Part shown: in pieces, positions 50,530 through 59,350 of the stretch
Layout: every line of letters begins with the position of its first letter
Numbering within the stretch: position 1 is the first letter of the stretch
DNA from: Ruegeria lacuscaerulensis
GTDB lineage: Bacteria > Pseudomonadota > Alphaproteobacteria > Rhodobacterales > Rhodobacteraceae
Direction of reading: 5' to 3'
Assembly (NCBI RefSeq): GCF_013033355.1
Contig: NZ_WQDY01000014.1
Span: 1 to 64,000, forward strand
Length of the DNA: 64,000 nt
Program-made: the position numbers and the translations under genes
Notes under the pieces: model-generated
The model's input: the letters and a program-made list of their open reading frames with translations, nothing else
Told to the model about the DNA's origin: nothing
The model's database searches: none

Positions 50530-50946
50530 TTATTGCGCCAGATTGGCAGCGGTCTTGCTGTCCAGCGCCAAAAGCGGGAAGCAATCGACAGGGTCAGAAT
50601 TCTGCGGTTTGCATGCAGGCAGGTCGTGCAGCAGAATTTCAGAAATACCCGAGCACTCAATTTCGGGGATTTCGAACAGTTTCAGAGTGGTCCGCTGAAC
50701 GGGCAGAGGGGCGGCGTCAATCGACAGAAGCCGGTCGATCACCCCATCTTTGTCAAGGATCGCGAGCGACATTTCAAATTCTTCGAAACTGTTGTCTGTC
50801 TGATTGCGAAAAAGGAAAAATGCGCGGCAGCCTCCGGCTTCGCCGGGTTCGAATTTGTTAAGCTCGATTGAAAGCCTGCTTTCGTCCGCCTGCGCCATTA
50901 AAGCTGCACATGAAAGCGCGATGGCTGCAATAAGTCTTGTTCTCAT
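50530..50946 (-). CDS. Secreted protein of unknown function
   Basis: A 138-residue protein from the ATG at 50946, with GGGGAG upstream. An N-terminal signal peptide of about 19 residues (LIAAIALSCAALMAQA) is clear. The mature part has four cysteines (in GGCRAFF, IECSG, PACKPQ and VDCFPL), which could form two disulfides in the periplasm. I do not recognise the family. It is the first gene of the operon with ExbB and ExbD, three bases before exbB, so it may be a periplasmic part of that energy-transducing system. Confidence 0.7.
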   Translation of the reverse strand: MRTRLIAAIALSCAALMAQADESRLSIELNKFEPGEAGGCRAFFLFRNQTDNSFEEFEMSLAILDKDGVIDRLLSIDAAPLPVQRTTLKLFEIPEIECSGISEILLHDLPACKPQNSDPVDCFPLLALDSKTAANLAQ

Positions 50947-51328
50947 TCTTCTCCCCATTCCCGATTGGCGGCCTTGCGCCGTAGTTCCGAAACACCGCGT
51001 CGTCCGACTTTGAGCAATCATTGCAGCATTGAACCGCAGGCAAGAAGAAAAAAATACATTGCAGCTACATCTAAATCCGTCAGCCAAAAGAAAAATCGCT
51101 GTTGCCCACCGTAGCGGCCAAGCAATGTCGTAAAAAAAACGTATTTTTAAGGTTTGACTTTGTGCCGGGTGTGCGGCTGATTCAACACAATGACTGGGCT
51201 TAAAACGTGAAATGTGTGCAAGTTTTGTCACTCTGTGAAATAGTTCATATTGGTAGTCGGGAACATCACGTTAAGCGGTGCCAACAAACGAAAAAGCGGT
51301 TCTCAACCGCCACGTTATTGGGGAGAGT
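50947..51328. promoter_or_regulatory. Divergent control region between the ExbB operon and the T6SS operon
   Basis: This 382-base stretch without a gene separates two divergent operons and is AT-rich in its middle. Weak plus-strand promoter candidates are TTGACT (51154-51159) and TTGTCA (51225-51230), each without a good -10 box. A direct repeat GTGAAAT occurs at 51207-51213 and 51235-51241. No sigma-54 site or clear regulator operator was found. Confidence 0.35.
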
Positions 51329-52375
51329 ATGAATTTATCGTCTTATCTGGAGCCCAGAAACGAAGACCAGCCGAGCGGCGAAAACCTGGAATATGATCCG
51401 GCGTTTACCGATCTGGAAATAGCTGCGCAGCCCGGCGAAGAACGGCAAATGGGTGACGAGGTCGTCGCTGCCGAAGAACAGGACTGGGGCGATGTCGAGT
51501 CCAAAGCGCTGGCGATCATGGAGCAAAGCCATGACCTGCGTGCCGCCGTTTATCTGGCCGAGGCCGTATTGCACACCAAGGGCCTGCCTGCATTTGCGAC
51601 CTCTCTGAATTATATCAAATCCCTGCTCGAAGATTTCTGGGAGACATGTCACCCCGAGCTGGACGAAGATGATGGCGATGCGACTATGCGGATCAACGCG
51701 GTGCGTGGTCTGGCTTCGTCGGATCGCATGGTAAAAGCGCTGCGCCGCACCGGTCTGACGGACAGCCGTATGTTTGGGCGCATGACTCTGCGTCACTTGG
51801 ACGTTGTGGATGGTCGGATCAATATGCCCGCCGATCTGGACGACATCCCGGACGCCAACAGCGTTGCTGCAGCCTTCAAAGACACCGATGACGAGGTGCT
51901 GTCTGCAAATGCCGATGCGGTTTCGTCAGCGCTAGAGGATGTCAGCGCGATTGACGCTGTGTTCTCGGACAAGACGCCAGGCGAAGGCCCCGATCTGGAT
52001 CCTTTGATTGTGGCGCTCAAGAGCATCAAGCAAGCACTGGCTCAATATGCCGATGTTGGTGAGGTTTCTGCCGATGACATGGCAGAGGCAAACGTTTCAG
52101 CGCCTTCTGCGGCCCCGACTGGTGGTGCGGCAGCGCCGGCATCTGCGGGCGGTGGTGCGATCAATTCGCCCGACGATGTGACCCGGATGCTGGATCGCAT
52201 TATGGACTACTATGCGCGGTGCGAGCCATCCAGCCCGCTTCCCATTTTGCTGGAGCGGGCCAAGCGCTTGGTCAATGCCGACTTTCTTACGATCATCGAA
52301 GACATGGCCAAGGAAGGCCTGGACGAAGTACGCCAGATTGGTGGCCTGAAAGATGATGATGATGATGGATTTTAA
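51329..52375 (+). CDS. tssA: Type VI secretion protein TssA
   Basis: A 348-residue protein from the ATG at 51329, with GGGGAG upstream. The ImpA N-terminal domain covers about residues 8-130 (QPSGENLEYDPAF near the start; LPAFATSLNYIKSLLEDFWETCHP in the middle, positions 83-106). An alanine/glycine-rich linker lies at about 255-285. The C-terminal domain is DVTRMLDRIMDYYARCEPSSP, then LLERAKRLVNADFLTIIEDM. TssA caps the growing sheath and tube and helps the baseplate dock. It is the first gene of the T6SS operon here. Confidence 0.92.
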   Translation: MNLSSYLEPRNEDQPSGENLEYDPAFTDLEIAAQPGEERQMGDEVVAAEEQDWGDVESKALAIMEQSHDLRAAVYLAEAVLHTKGLPAFATSLNYIKSLLEDFWETCHPELDEDDGDATMRINAVRGLASSDRMVKALRRTGLTDSRMFGRMTLRHLDVVDGRINMPADLDDIPDANSVAAAFKDTDDEVLSANADAVSSALEDVSAIDAVFSDKTPGEGPDLDPLIVALKSIKQALAQYADVGEVSADDMAEANVSAPSAAPTGGAAAPASAGGGAINSPDDVTRMLDRIMDYYARCEPSSPLPILLERAKRLVNADFLTIIEDMAKEGLDEVRQIGGLKDDDDDGF

Positions 52376-52442
52376 TCCGCGCCCGGCAGCGCCTGGGCGG
52401 GGACCGAAACAAAAAACTGACGGATGAATCGAGGAGCAACAG

Positions 52443-52958
52443 ATGGCTGACAGTTCACAAAAATTCATAGCCCGGAACAGGGCTCCGAGGGTTCAGATCG
52501 AATATGATGTGGAGCTTTACGGAGCCGAGAAAAAGGTGCAGCTGCCCTTCGTTATGGGCGTCATGAGCGATTTGGCCGGTAAGTCTGAGGTGGAACAGCC
52601 TGCCGTCGCTGACCGGAAATTCCTGGAGATCGACGTCGACAATTTCGATGACCGGATGAAGTCGATGGCGCCGCGTGCAGCGTTTACCGTGCCGAACACG
52701 CTGACCGGTGAAGGTAATTTGGCGGTGGATATCACTTTCGAAAGCATGGACGATTTCAGTCCCGCTGCTATCGCCGCCAAGGTTGCTCCGCTGAAAGAGC
52801 TGCTGGATGCGCGGACGCAGCTGTCCAACCTGATGACGTACATGGATGGCAAAACCGGGGCCGAGGATCTGATTTCGAAAATCATGCAGGACCCCAGCCT
52901 GCTGAAAACACTTGCAGCCCAGCCCAAACCGGGCGGCGACGCTGCCGAGGAGGAATAA
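52443..52958 (+). CDS. tssB: Type VI secretion contractile sheath small subunit TssB
   Basis: A 171-residue protein with the VipA/TssB sequence APRVQIEYDVELYGAEKKV near the start. KFLEIDVDNFDDRMKSMAPR and the final RTQLSNLMTYMDGKTGAEDLI are also typical. It assembles with TssC into the contractile sheath around the Hcp tube in the cytoplasm. GAGGAG precedes the ATG. It is followed after 3 bases by tssC. Confidence 0.95.
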   Translation: MADSSQKFIARNRAPRVQIEYDVELYGAEKKVQLPFVMGVMSDLAGKSEVEQPAVADRKFLEIDVDNFDDRMKSMAPRAAFTVPNTLTGEGNLAVDITFESMDDFSPAAIAAKVAPLKELLDARTQLSNLMTYMDGKTGAEDLISKIMQDPSLLKTLAAQPKPGGDAAEEE

Positions 52959-52961
52959 AAG

Positions 52962-54458
52962 ATGGCCGATCAAGAAGCCAATGTAGAAGCCGCCGAAGGC
53001 GCAACAGCGTTTGGATCCTCAGAATTCGAAGCGCTGCTGACCAAGGAATTCCGTCCGAAATCGGATCAGGCGAAAACCGCTGTGGAAAGCGCGGTTAAGA
53101 CGCTGGCCGAGCAGGCGCTGGCCAATACCGGCCTGATTTCGGATGACGCTTTGCGCTCGATCGAAGGTATCATTGCCGAGATCGACAAGAAACTGACCGA
53201 ACAGGTCAACCTGATCTTGCACCACGAAGAATTCCAACAGATGGAAAGCGCGTGGCGCGGCCTGCATTATCTGGTGAACAACACCGAAACCGACGAGATG
53301 CTGAAAATCCGCGTGATGAACATCTCGAAGAAAGACATGCACAAGACCCTGCGCAAATTCAAAGGGACCGCATGGGATCAGTCGCCGATCTTCAAGAAAC
53401 TCTATGAAGAAGAATTCGGCCAGTTCGGCGGCGAACCTTATGGCTCGCTGGTGGCGGATTACCATTTCGACCACAGCCCACAGGATATCGAACTGTTGGG
53501 CGAGATGTCCAAGATTGCTGCCGCAGCCCATGCGCCTCTGATCACCGGGGCCAAGCCCAGCCTGTTCCAGATGGACAGCTGGTCGGAACTGGCCAACCCG
53601 CGCGATCTGACCAAGATCTTCCAGACGCCGGAATACGCCGCATGGCGCTCCCTGCGGGAAAGCGAGGATTCCAAATATGTCGGTCTGGCGATGCCGCGCT
53701 TCTTGGGGCGTTTGCCTTACGGTTCCAAAACCGAACCGGTCGAGGCATTTGCGTTTGAGGAAGACACAAGCGGTGCCAACAGCGACAGCTATAGCTGGGT
53801 GAACGCGGCCTATGGCATGGCGGTCAACATCAACCGGTCGTTCAAGGAATATGGCTGGTGCTCGCGGATTCGCGGTGTGGAAAGCGGCGGTACGGTCGAA
53901 GGCCTACCCGCGCATACTTTCCCGACCGACGATGGCGGCGTAGACATGAAATGCCCGACCGAGATTGCAATCTCGGACCGGCGCGAGGCTGAACTGGCCA
54001 AGAACGGCATGATGCCCCTGATCCACCGTAAGAACAGCGACTCGGCGACGTTTATCGGCGCGCAATCGCTGCACAAGCCTGCGGAGTACGATGACCCGGA
54101 TGCAAGCGCCAACGCAAACCTTGCCGCGCGCCTGCCGTATCTGTTCGCGACCTGCCGTTTTGCGCATTACCTGAAATGTATGGTGCGCGACAAAGTCGGG
54201 TCGTTCAAAAGCCGTCAGGACATGGAAAGCTGGTTGCAGGACTGGATCAACCAATATGTTGACTTCAACGCCGACATTTCCGCTGAAGCCGAAAAAGCGC
54301 GCAAGCCACTGGCCTCGGCCGAGGTTGTGGTCGAAGACGTGGAAGGAAACCCTGGATATTACACGTCCAAGTTCTTCTTGCGTCCCCATTACCAGCTGGA
54401 AGGTCTGTCCGTATCCCTTCGACTGGTATCCAAGCTACCGTCTGAAAAAGCTGGCTAA
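52962..54458 (+). CDS. tssC: Type VI secretion contractile sheath large subunit TssC
   Basis: A 498-residue protein of VipB/TssC type. Clear family blocks are NLILHHEEFQQMESAWRGLHY (residues 84-104), GALVADYHF-like sequence at GSLVADYHFDH, FLGRLPYG, and YLKCMVRDKVGSFKSR near the C-terminus. It forms the outer layer of the sheath and is the target for ClpV recycling through TssB. The length is normal and no break is seen. AGGAGG precedes the start. Confidence 0.96.
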   Translation: MADQEANVEAAEGATAFGSSEFEALLTKEFRPKSDQAKTAVESAVKTLAEQALANTGLISDDALRSIEGIIAEIDKKLTEQVNLILHHEEFQQMESAWRGLHYLVNNTETDEMLKIRVMNISKKDMHKTLRKFKGTAWDQSPIFKKLYEEEFGQFGGEPYGSLVADYHFDHSPQDIELLGEMSKIAAAAHAPLITGAKPSLFQMDSWSELANPRDLTKIFQTPEYAAWRSLRESEDSKYVGLAMPRFLGRLPYGSKTEPVEAFAFEEDTSGANSDSYSWVNAAYGMAVNINRSFKEYGWCSRIRGVESGGTVEGLPAHTFPTDDGGVDMKCPTEIAISDRREAELAKNGMMPLIHRKNSDSATFIGAQSLHKPAEYDDPDASANANLAARLPYLFATCRFAHYLKCMVRDKVGSFKSRQDMESWLQDWINQYVDFNADISAEAEKARKPLASAEVVVEDVEGNPGYYTSKFFLRPHYQLEGLSVSLRLVSKLPSEKAG

Positions 54459-54468
54459 AATTGAGAAA

Positions 54469-54505
54469 GATCGGCGGCGAGTGAAGTGCTTCACTGCCGC
54501 TGATC
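54469..54505 (+). promoter_or_regulatory. Long imperfect hairpin between tssC and hcp
   Basis: Nested pairs GATC/GATC, GCGGC/GCCGC and GTGAA/TTCAC with a GTGC loop form a stem interrupted by small bulges. It precedes hcp by about 50 bases with no T-run. It could be an mRNA-processing or stabilising element that lets hcp be expressed more strongly than tssBC. Confidence 0.5.
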
Positions 54506-54554
54506 CAAACCTCAAATAACTCAGTGCTATCTCTAATCTCCAAAGGAAACGAAA

Positions 54555-55049
54555 ATGGAAAACATCTTTATCAAAATGGACTTCCCGGGTGAAGCCCGCG
54601 AAAAACAGCACACTGACTGGATCGCTTGTAAAGAGGTCAGCTGGGAAGTTTCGCGCACATTGGACATGGGCGACATGGGCACCACCCAACGCGGCTATGC
54701 GAATGCAAACTTCGGCAAGGTTTCTCTGCAAACCGAACTCAGCAAAGCGTCTGCCAAGTTGATGACTTATGCTGCATCGGGCAAAGCCAATGGTGAAATG
54801 ACCATTCACCTGTGCCGTTCGGGCGATGACGAAAAGAAAGGCATGGAGCCTTATCTGATTTTCACTCTGCGGGACGCCATTGTGGACAGCTACTCGGTTA
54901 CGGGTGGTGAGGAAACGATCCCGTCGGAAAACTGGACCGTCGCCTATCGCGGTATCTCGATCAAGTACAAGATCGCCGATTTCAAAACCGGCAAGCTCAG
55001 CGATTGCAACGAGTTCAAGTGGAACCTGGAAACCGGCGACGTCAGCTGA
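54555..55049 (+). CDS. hcp: Type VI secretion tube protein Hcp
   Basis: A 164-residue Hcp with FIKMDFPGEAREKQHTDWIA at the start, where the usual 'I.G....H...I' pattern is visible. EVSWEVSR, a central STAKLMTY-like block (KASAKLMTYAASG) and the final YRGISIKYKI also fit. Hexameric rings stack into the tube that is pushed out on contraction and can carry effectors in their lumen. AAAGGAAA precedes the ATG. The gene is bracketed by hairpins at 54469 and 55065, which suggests a separately processed, abundant transcript. Confidence 0.94.
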   Translation: MENIFIKMDFPGEAREKQHTDWIACKEVSWEVSRTLDMGDMGTTQRGYANANFGKVSLQTELSKASAKLMTYAASGKANGEMTIHLCRSGDDEKKGMEPYLIFTLRDAIVDSYSVTGGEETIPSENWTVAYRGISIKYKIADFKTGKLSDCNEFKWNLETGDVS

Positions 55050-55064
55050 TTTTCACCACGATCC

Positions 55065-55099
55065 GGGCTTTGGCGGCGCATGTCGCCCAAGCCCTCTTT
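55065..55099 (+). terminator. Terminator-like hairpin after hcp
   Basis: GGGCTT (55065-55070) pairs with AAGCCC (55089-55094) and GGCG (55072-55075) with CGCC (55084-55087). TCTTT follows (55095-55099). It probably gives partial termination, leaving read-through into tagJ. Confidence 0.58.
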
Positions 55100-55128
55100 A
55101 ATTACTATCCTGACGACGCGAGGGCCGC

Positions 55129-55950
55129 ATGACGCCGGAAGACCATCTAAGAACAGGCGATCTGACTGCCACGCTTACTGCGCTGCAAGACAAAATCCGC
55201 GCCAATCCCGCAGATGCCAAACTGCGGATTTTCCTGTTTCAGCTTTTGTGCGTTATGGGCGACTGGAAACGCGCAATCACGCAGTTGAAACTGAGCGCCG
55301 AAATGGATGAGGCGGCCACGATGATGGCCAAGACCTACCGCGAGGCGATCATCTGCGAAGTGTACCGTGAAAAGGTCTTTGCAGCCGAAAAGACACCCAT
55401 GGTTTTCGGCGAGCCCGAAGAGTGGCTGGCCCACCTGATCGAAGCGCAGAAACTGACGGCCGGAGGTAATTTCGAGCAAGCTGCCGAAATGCGGGCGAAA
55501 GCCTTTGATGCAGCCCCTGCAACTTCGGGAACTGTCAACGGTGAGGCATTTGAATGGATCGCTGATGCAGATATGCGTCTGGGTCCGGTTCTGGAAGTTA
55601 TTGTAAACGGTCGTTATTTCTGGCTCCCGTTTTCACAAATCGCCCGGTTAGAGATCGAAGCCCCCAGTGATCTGCGCGATGCCGTCTGGACGGCGTGCAC
55701 ATTGACTGTCGCCAGCGGCGGAGAAGTCGCTGCGCTGATCCCGACACGGTATCCCGGTACAACCCAGCAGGGTGATGATGCAGCACGTTTGGCGCGGGCG
55801 ACAAGTTGGATGGATGCGGGCTTTGATACATTTGTGGGCGTGGGTCAGCGTCTGCTGACAACAGATCAATCCGATGTCGCCTTGTTGGATGTGCGCGAAC
55901 TGGTACTGAACGTGGCCACCGAGGCCGGGGAAACGGCAGGAGATGGCTGA
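55129..55950 (+). CDS. tagJ: Type VI secretion accessory protein TagJ (ImpE)
   Basis: A 273-residue ImpE/TagJ protein. The N-terminal part (about 1-110) holds TPR-like helices (IRANPADAKLRIFLFQLLCVMGDWKRAITQL, residues 23-53 in pieces). The C-terminal domain has FEWIADADMRLGPVLEVIVNG and YFWLPFSQIARLEIE. In systems that have it, TagJ binds the sheath protein TssB and ClpV and modulates sheath recycling. Its presence next to tssE is typical of one T6SS subclass. The end overlaps tssE by 8 bases. Confidence 0.9.
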   Translation: MTPEDHLRTGDLTATLTALQDKIRANPADAKLRIFLFQLLCVMGDWKRAITQLKLSAEMDEAATMMAKTYREAIICEVYREKVFAAEKTPMVFGEPEEWLAHLIEAQKLTAGGNFEQAAEMRAKAFDAAPATSGTVNGEAFEWIADADMRLGPVLEVIVNGRYFWLPFSQIARLEIEAPSDLRDAVWTACTLTVASGGEVAALIPTRYPGTTQQGDDAARLARATSWMDAGFDTFVGVGQRLLTTDQSDVALLDVRELVLNVATEAGETAGDG

Positions 55951-56437
55951 GAAGACCCTTGCCGAACGCCTGCAGCCTTCGCTTCTTGATCGGCTGACGG
56001 ACGATGCGCCGGACCAGCAAAAAGAGGGGCGCGACGCGCGTGTGATCGACGTCGGAAGGCTTAGGGAAATCATCCAGCGCGATTTGTCCTTGCTTCTTAA
56101 CACCACTGATCAGTCCGATCTTATCGATGAAGACGTTTACCCGCACGCGTCGAAATCTGTCCTCAACTATGGCATTCGCGAGACGTCGGGCGCCTTTTCC
56201 ACATTGCGGCAAGCGCAACGTATTCAGCGTTCGATTTCCGACTCCATCGAGGTTTTTGAGCCACGGATCGTTAAGGGTTCAGTTGCAGTGGATTTGCGTT
56301 CTGAAAAGGGCTCGGGTGAAATGCATGTTGAATATGACATCCGTGCCGTCATGTGGGCGCAACCGATGCCCTTGGAACTCTATTTGCGCAGCCGTGTAGA
56401 TATAACGACCGGCGAAGTCGCAATCGAGCGGAGTTGA
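55943..56437 (+). CDS. tssE: Type VI secretion baseplate protein TssE
   Basis: A 164-residue gp25-like wedge protein. The family pattern includes RLREIIQRDLSLLLNTTDQSD, read over residues 34-54, SVLNYGIRETSG, and FEPRIVKGSVAVDLR, where the conserved ERP-like triple is replaced by EPR. It ends LYLRSRVDITTGEVAIE. It links baseplate wedges to the sheath. GAGATGGCTGAG at its start lies within tagJ, so the two are coupled. Confidence 0.92.
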   Translation: MAEKTLAERLQPSLLDRLTDDAPDQQKEGRDARVIDVGRLREIIQRDLSLLLNTTDQSDLIDEDVYPHASKSVLNYGIRETSGAFSTLRQAQRIQRSISDSIEVFEPRIVKGSVAVDLRSEKGSGEMHVEYDIRAVMWAQPMPLELYLRSRVDITTGEVAIERS

Positions 56438-56441
56438 CGTA

Positions 56442-58319
56442 ATGGACACCCGGTTGCTTAAGCACTACGAAACCGAACTGGCCTTTCTGCGCGAAATGGG
56501 GGCCGAGTTTGCGGCCGCTTACCCCAAGATTGCGTCGCGTCTGGGCATGGAGGGGATTGAGGTCGTCGACCCCTATGTAGAACGGTTGCTGGAAGGCAGC
56601 GCCTTTCTGGCGGCCCGGGTTCAGTTGGAACTGGACATGCAGTTCCCGGCCTTTACCTCGAACCTTCTCGAAATCGTGTATCCGCATTATCTGGCCCCTA
56701 CGCCTTCGATGATGGTTGCCCAATTCGAGCCTGACATTGGCAACGCTGCGCTAAAAGAAGGTTATGAAATTCCCCGTGGTACGACGCTGCGTTCGCATTT
56801 GGCCGAAGGCGAACAGACAGCATGTGAGTTCACGACCTCAGCCGATATGACGCTGTGGCCCATCGAGATTACCGAGGCCGAGTATATCGACGGTCGAGGT
56901 GAACTGGTCGCAGCAGGGGTCGCAAAAGAAACTGACGCACGGGCTGGTATAAGGCTTCGTCTCAATCGGACCGATGGCGAGCCCATGTCAAAGCTGGCCT
57001 TGGACAGGCTTGTACTGCATCTGGACACTCAAAGCGGCAAAGCTTGGGCGCTGCACGAACTTCTGGCGACACAATGTGTCGGTTTGACAGGACGGTCGAC
57101 GGATCGACGTGCTGACTGGACCGTCCGCTTGACTGGAGCGGATGCGGTTCCCAAGGGGTTTGAACGGGAAGAGGCCCTATTGCCGACGCCGCGCCAATCC
57201 TTTGATGGCTACCGGTTGCTTCAAGAATATTTTTCAATGCCTGAACGGTTTCTGTTCGTAGAGCTGACAGAGTTGCAGCCAGCGTTGCGGCAATCAACGG
57301 GTACCGATGTCGACATCTACGTTCTGTTGCGCGACGGGATGCGTGATGTTGCTCCGGCGGTCGCACCTGCAGCGTTCGCGTTGAATGCTGTTCCTGCCGT
57401 CAACTTGTTCCGTCGCAGATGCGACCGGGTGCACATTACCCAAATGGATATCGAACATCACGTCGTTCCTAACCGAACAGCAGGGCTGGACTTTGAGATT
57501 TTCGCGATAGACCGGGTAACTGGAATTCAGTCTGACGAGGAAGGGGACATCCCGTTTCGTGCCTTCTACAGCGAAACTGATCTGACGGCTGCGGGCGATA
57601 ATCATTCGGCCTACTACACGATCAAACGCCGTATGCGTCAGCGCAATGAAAAAGAACGTCTGCGCGGCGTGCGCACCTCGTATCTTGGATCCGAGGTGTA
57701 TCTGTCTCTGGTAGACCGGGCCGAAGCACCTTATCCGGGAACGCTGGATCAGTTGGCGGTCGAGGCTTTGTGTTCGAACCGCGATCTTCCCATGCTTCTG
57801 GCAGCAGGAGGCGCGGATGTTTTCCACTTGCCCGAAGGGGGCCCAGTCAAATCCGTGCGCACTCCGGTGACGCCCACACGCCCTCATGCAACGCTGGCAC
57901 AAGGCGATGCGGCCTGGAAACTGATCAGCCATCTGAGCCTGAACTACTTGTCCATCGCCGGCGACGGCAAGGAAGGCGGCGCTGGGGCGCTGCGCGAATT
58001 GTTGGGAATTTACGCCCCTCTGGGCAACCGCGTGACGGAAAAGCAACTAGAAGGTGTTGTTTCCGTTAGCAGCCGTCCGATTGTACGGCGCATGAGCGAC
58101 GAAGTTCTCAGCACCGCCGTTCGCGGGCTCGAGATCACATTGGGCTTTGACGAAAGCTTTTATGAGGGCACCAGTGTTTATGTTCTGGGTGCGGTACTGG
58201 AACGGTTTTTTCGAAAGTACACAACCATCAACAGCTTTACGGAAACTGTTCTTAAGACCGAAAGACGAGGAGAGATTGCCAGATGGCGACCAGCGGCGGG
58301 CCTGGGCAGGGTCATTTGA
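56442..58319 (+). CDS. tssF: Type VI secretion baseplate protein TssF
   Basis: A 625-residue protein, a normal length for TssF. It begins LKHYETELAFLREMGAEFAAAYPKIA (residues 5-30) and continues RLGMEGIEVVDPYVERLLEGSAFL, both hallmarks of the family. Later blocks are FEIFAIDRVTGI and the C-terminal FYEGTSVYVLGAVLERFF. Two TssF copies wrap one TssG to make a baseplate wedge. The start is 4 bases after the tssE stop, and the end overlaps tssG by 37 bases. Confidence 0.94.
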   Translation: MDTRLLKHYETELAFLREMGAEFAAAYPKIASRLGMEGIEVVDPYVERLLEGSAFLAARVQLELDMQFPAFTSNLLEIVYPHYLAPTPSMMVAQFEPDIGNAALKEGYEIPRGTTLRSHLAEGEQTACEFTTSADMTLWPIEITEAEYIDGRGELVAAGVAKETDARAGIRLRLNRTDGEPMSKLALDRLVLHLDTQSGKAWALHELLATQCVGLTGRSTDRRADWTVRLTGADAVPKGFEREEALLPTPRQSFDGYRLLQEYFSMPERFLFVELTELQPALRQSTGTDVDIYVLLRDGMRDVAPAVAPAAFALNAVPAVNLFRRRCDRVHITQMDIEHHVVPNRTAGLDFEIFAIDRVTGIQSDEEGDIPFRAFYSETDLTAAGDNHSAYYTIKRRMRQRNEKERLRGVRTSYLGSEVYLSLVDRAEAPYPGTLDQLAVEALCSNRDLPMLLAAGGADVFHLPEGGPVKSVRTPVTPTRPHATLAQGDAAWKLISHLSLNYLSIAGDGKEGGAGALRELLGIYAPLGNRVTEKQLEGVVSVSSRPIVRRMSDEVLSTAVRGLEITLGFDESFYEGTSVYVLGAVLERFFRKYTTINSFTETVLKTERRGEIARWRPAAGLGRVI

Positions 58320-59350
58320 ACCTGCTTGCCGCTCTGGCGGCACATCCTGAAAGGCATCACGTCTTTCAAGCGCTTCGCGTGATCGAGGCGCATTACGCCG
58401 ACGCGCCGCGTCTGGGTGAATCCCGCCGTCCGCACGAAGACAAGGTGCGACTGGGTCAGGACGTGTCGTTGGCCTTTCCGCCCACCACGCTGACCCGGTT
58501 CGAACCGGCAACGGACGGCGCACCCGGTAAGCTGAGCAATTTGTTTTTTGGCTATTTCGGCCCGCAAGGGCCTTTACCGCTGCATCTGACGGAATTCGCT
58601 CGAGACCGGTTGCGTAACCACCGAGATCCGACCTTTGTCGCCTTTACCGACATGCTGACGCATCGAATGATGAGTTTGCTTTACCGGGCATGGTCGGCCG
58701 CTGAACCAGCCCCCAGTTTTGACCGTGGGGATGATCCCTTCGAACAACGCGTTGCCGCTTTGGCCGGGTTCAAGGGAGACGGGTTCGATGACCGGGACGA
58801 AATGCCTGACATGTTGCGTCGGTTTTTCGCCGGACATCTGGGATCAGGAACCAAGACCGTCGAAGGGCTTATCGCGATTCTGTCTGATTATTTCGGAGTC
58901 GAGGCTCATGTGCAGCAATTCGTCGGCAGCTGGCTTGAACTTGAACCCGACGATACATGGCAGTTGGGTGGACCCGCGCGTTTGGGGCAGTCCACAAGTA
59001 TTGGCAACCGGGTTTGGTCGCGCTCTGCCAAGTTTCGCATCCGACTGGGGCCGGTCTCTTTCGAGGATTACAAACGCCTTCTGCCCGGAGGTTTATCGCA
59101 AAAACGGCTCGAGTCCATTCTTCGCACGTATGTCGGAGATACACTGGATTGGGAGGTCAATCTGGTGTTGACCGGTGACGAAGTCCCACGCGCCTCGCTA
59201 GGCGGTACAACGCAGCTGGGCCATACAAGCTGGATCAGAACCCGCGACGACCCGGATGAAATGCGTCCGGATGTAGACGATCTGATCCTCTACCCCGGAT
59301 ATATGAACCAAGAATTTGAGGCCGCTGAACCGGCCCATAACGAGAGGTAA
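58283..59350 (+). CDS. tssG: Type VI secretion baseplate protein TssG
   Basis: A 355-residue TssG. Typical features are HHVFQALRVIEAHYADAPRLG near residue 28, PPTTLTRFEP, FFGYFGPQGPLPLHLTEFARDR and, toward the C-terminus, RLGPVSFEDYKRLLPGG. It forms the core of the baseplate wedge with TssF. The ATG at 58283 is preceded by GAGGAGAG inside tssF. The stop overlaps the ATG of clpV. Confidence 0.93.
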   Translation: MATSGGPGQGHLNLLAALAAHPERHHVFQALRVIEAHYADAPRLGESRRPHEDKVRLGQDVSLAFPPTTLTRFEPATDGAPGKLSNLFFGYFGPQGPLPLHLTEFARDRLRNHRDPTFVAFTDMLTHRMMSLLYRAWSAAEPAPSFDRGDDPFEQRVAALAGFKGDGFDDRDEMPDMLRRFFAGHLGSGTKTVEGLIAILSDYFGVEAHVQQFVGSWLELEPDDTWQLGGPARLGQSTSIGNRVWSRSAKFRIRLGPVSFEDYKRLLPGGLSQKRLESILRTYVGDTLDWEVNLVLTGDEVPRASLGGTTQLGHTSWIRTRDDPDEMRPDVDDLILYPGYMNQEFEAAEPAHNER

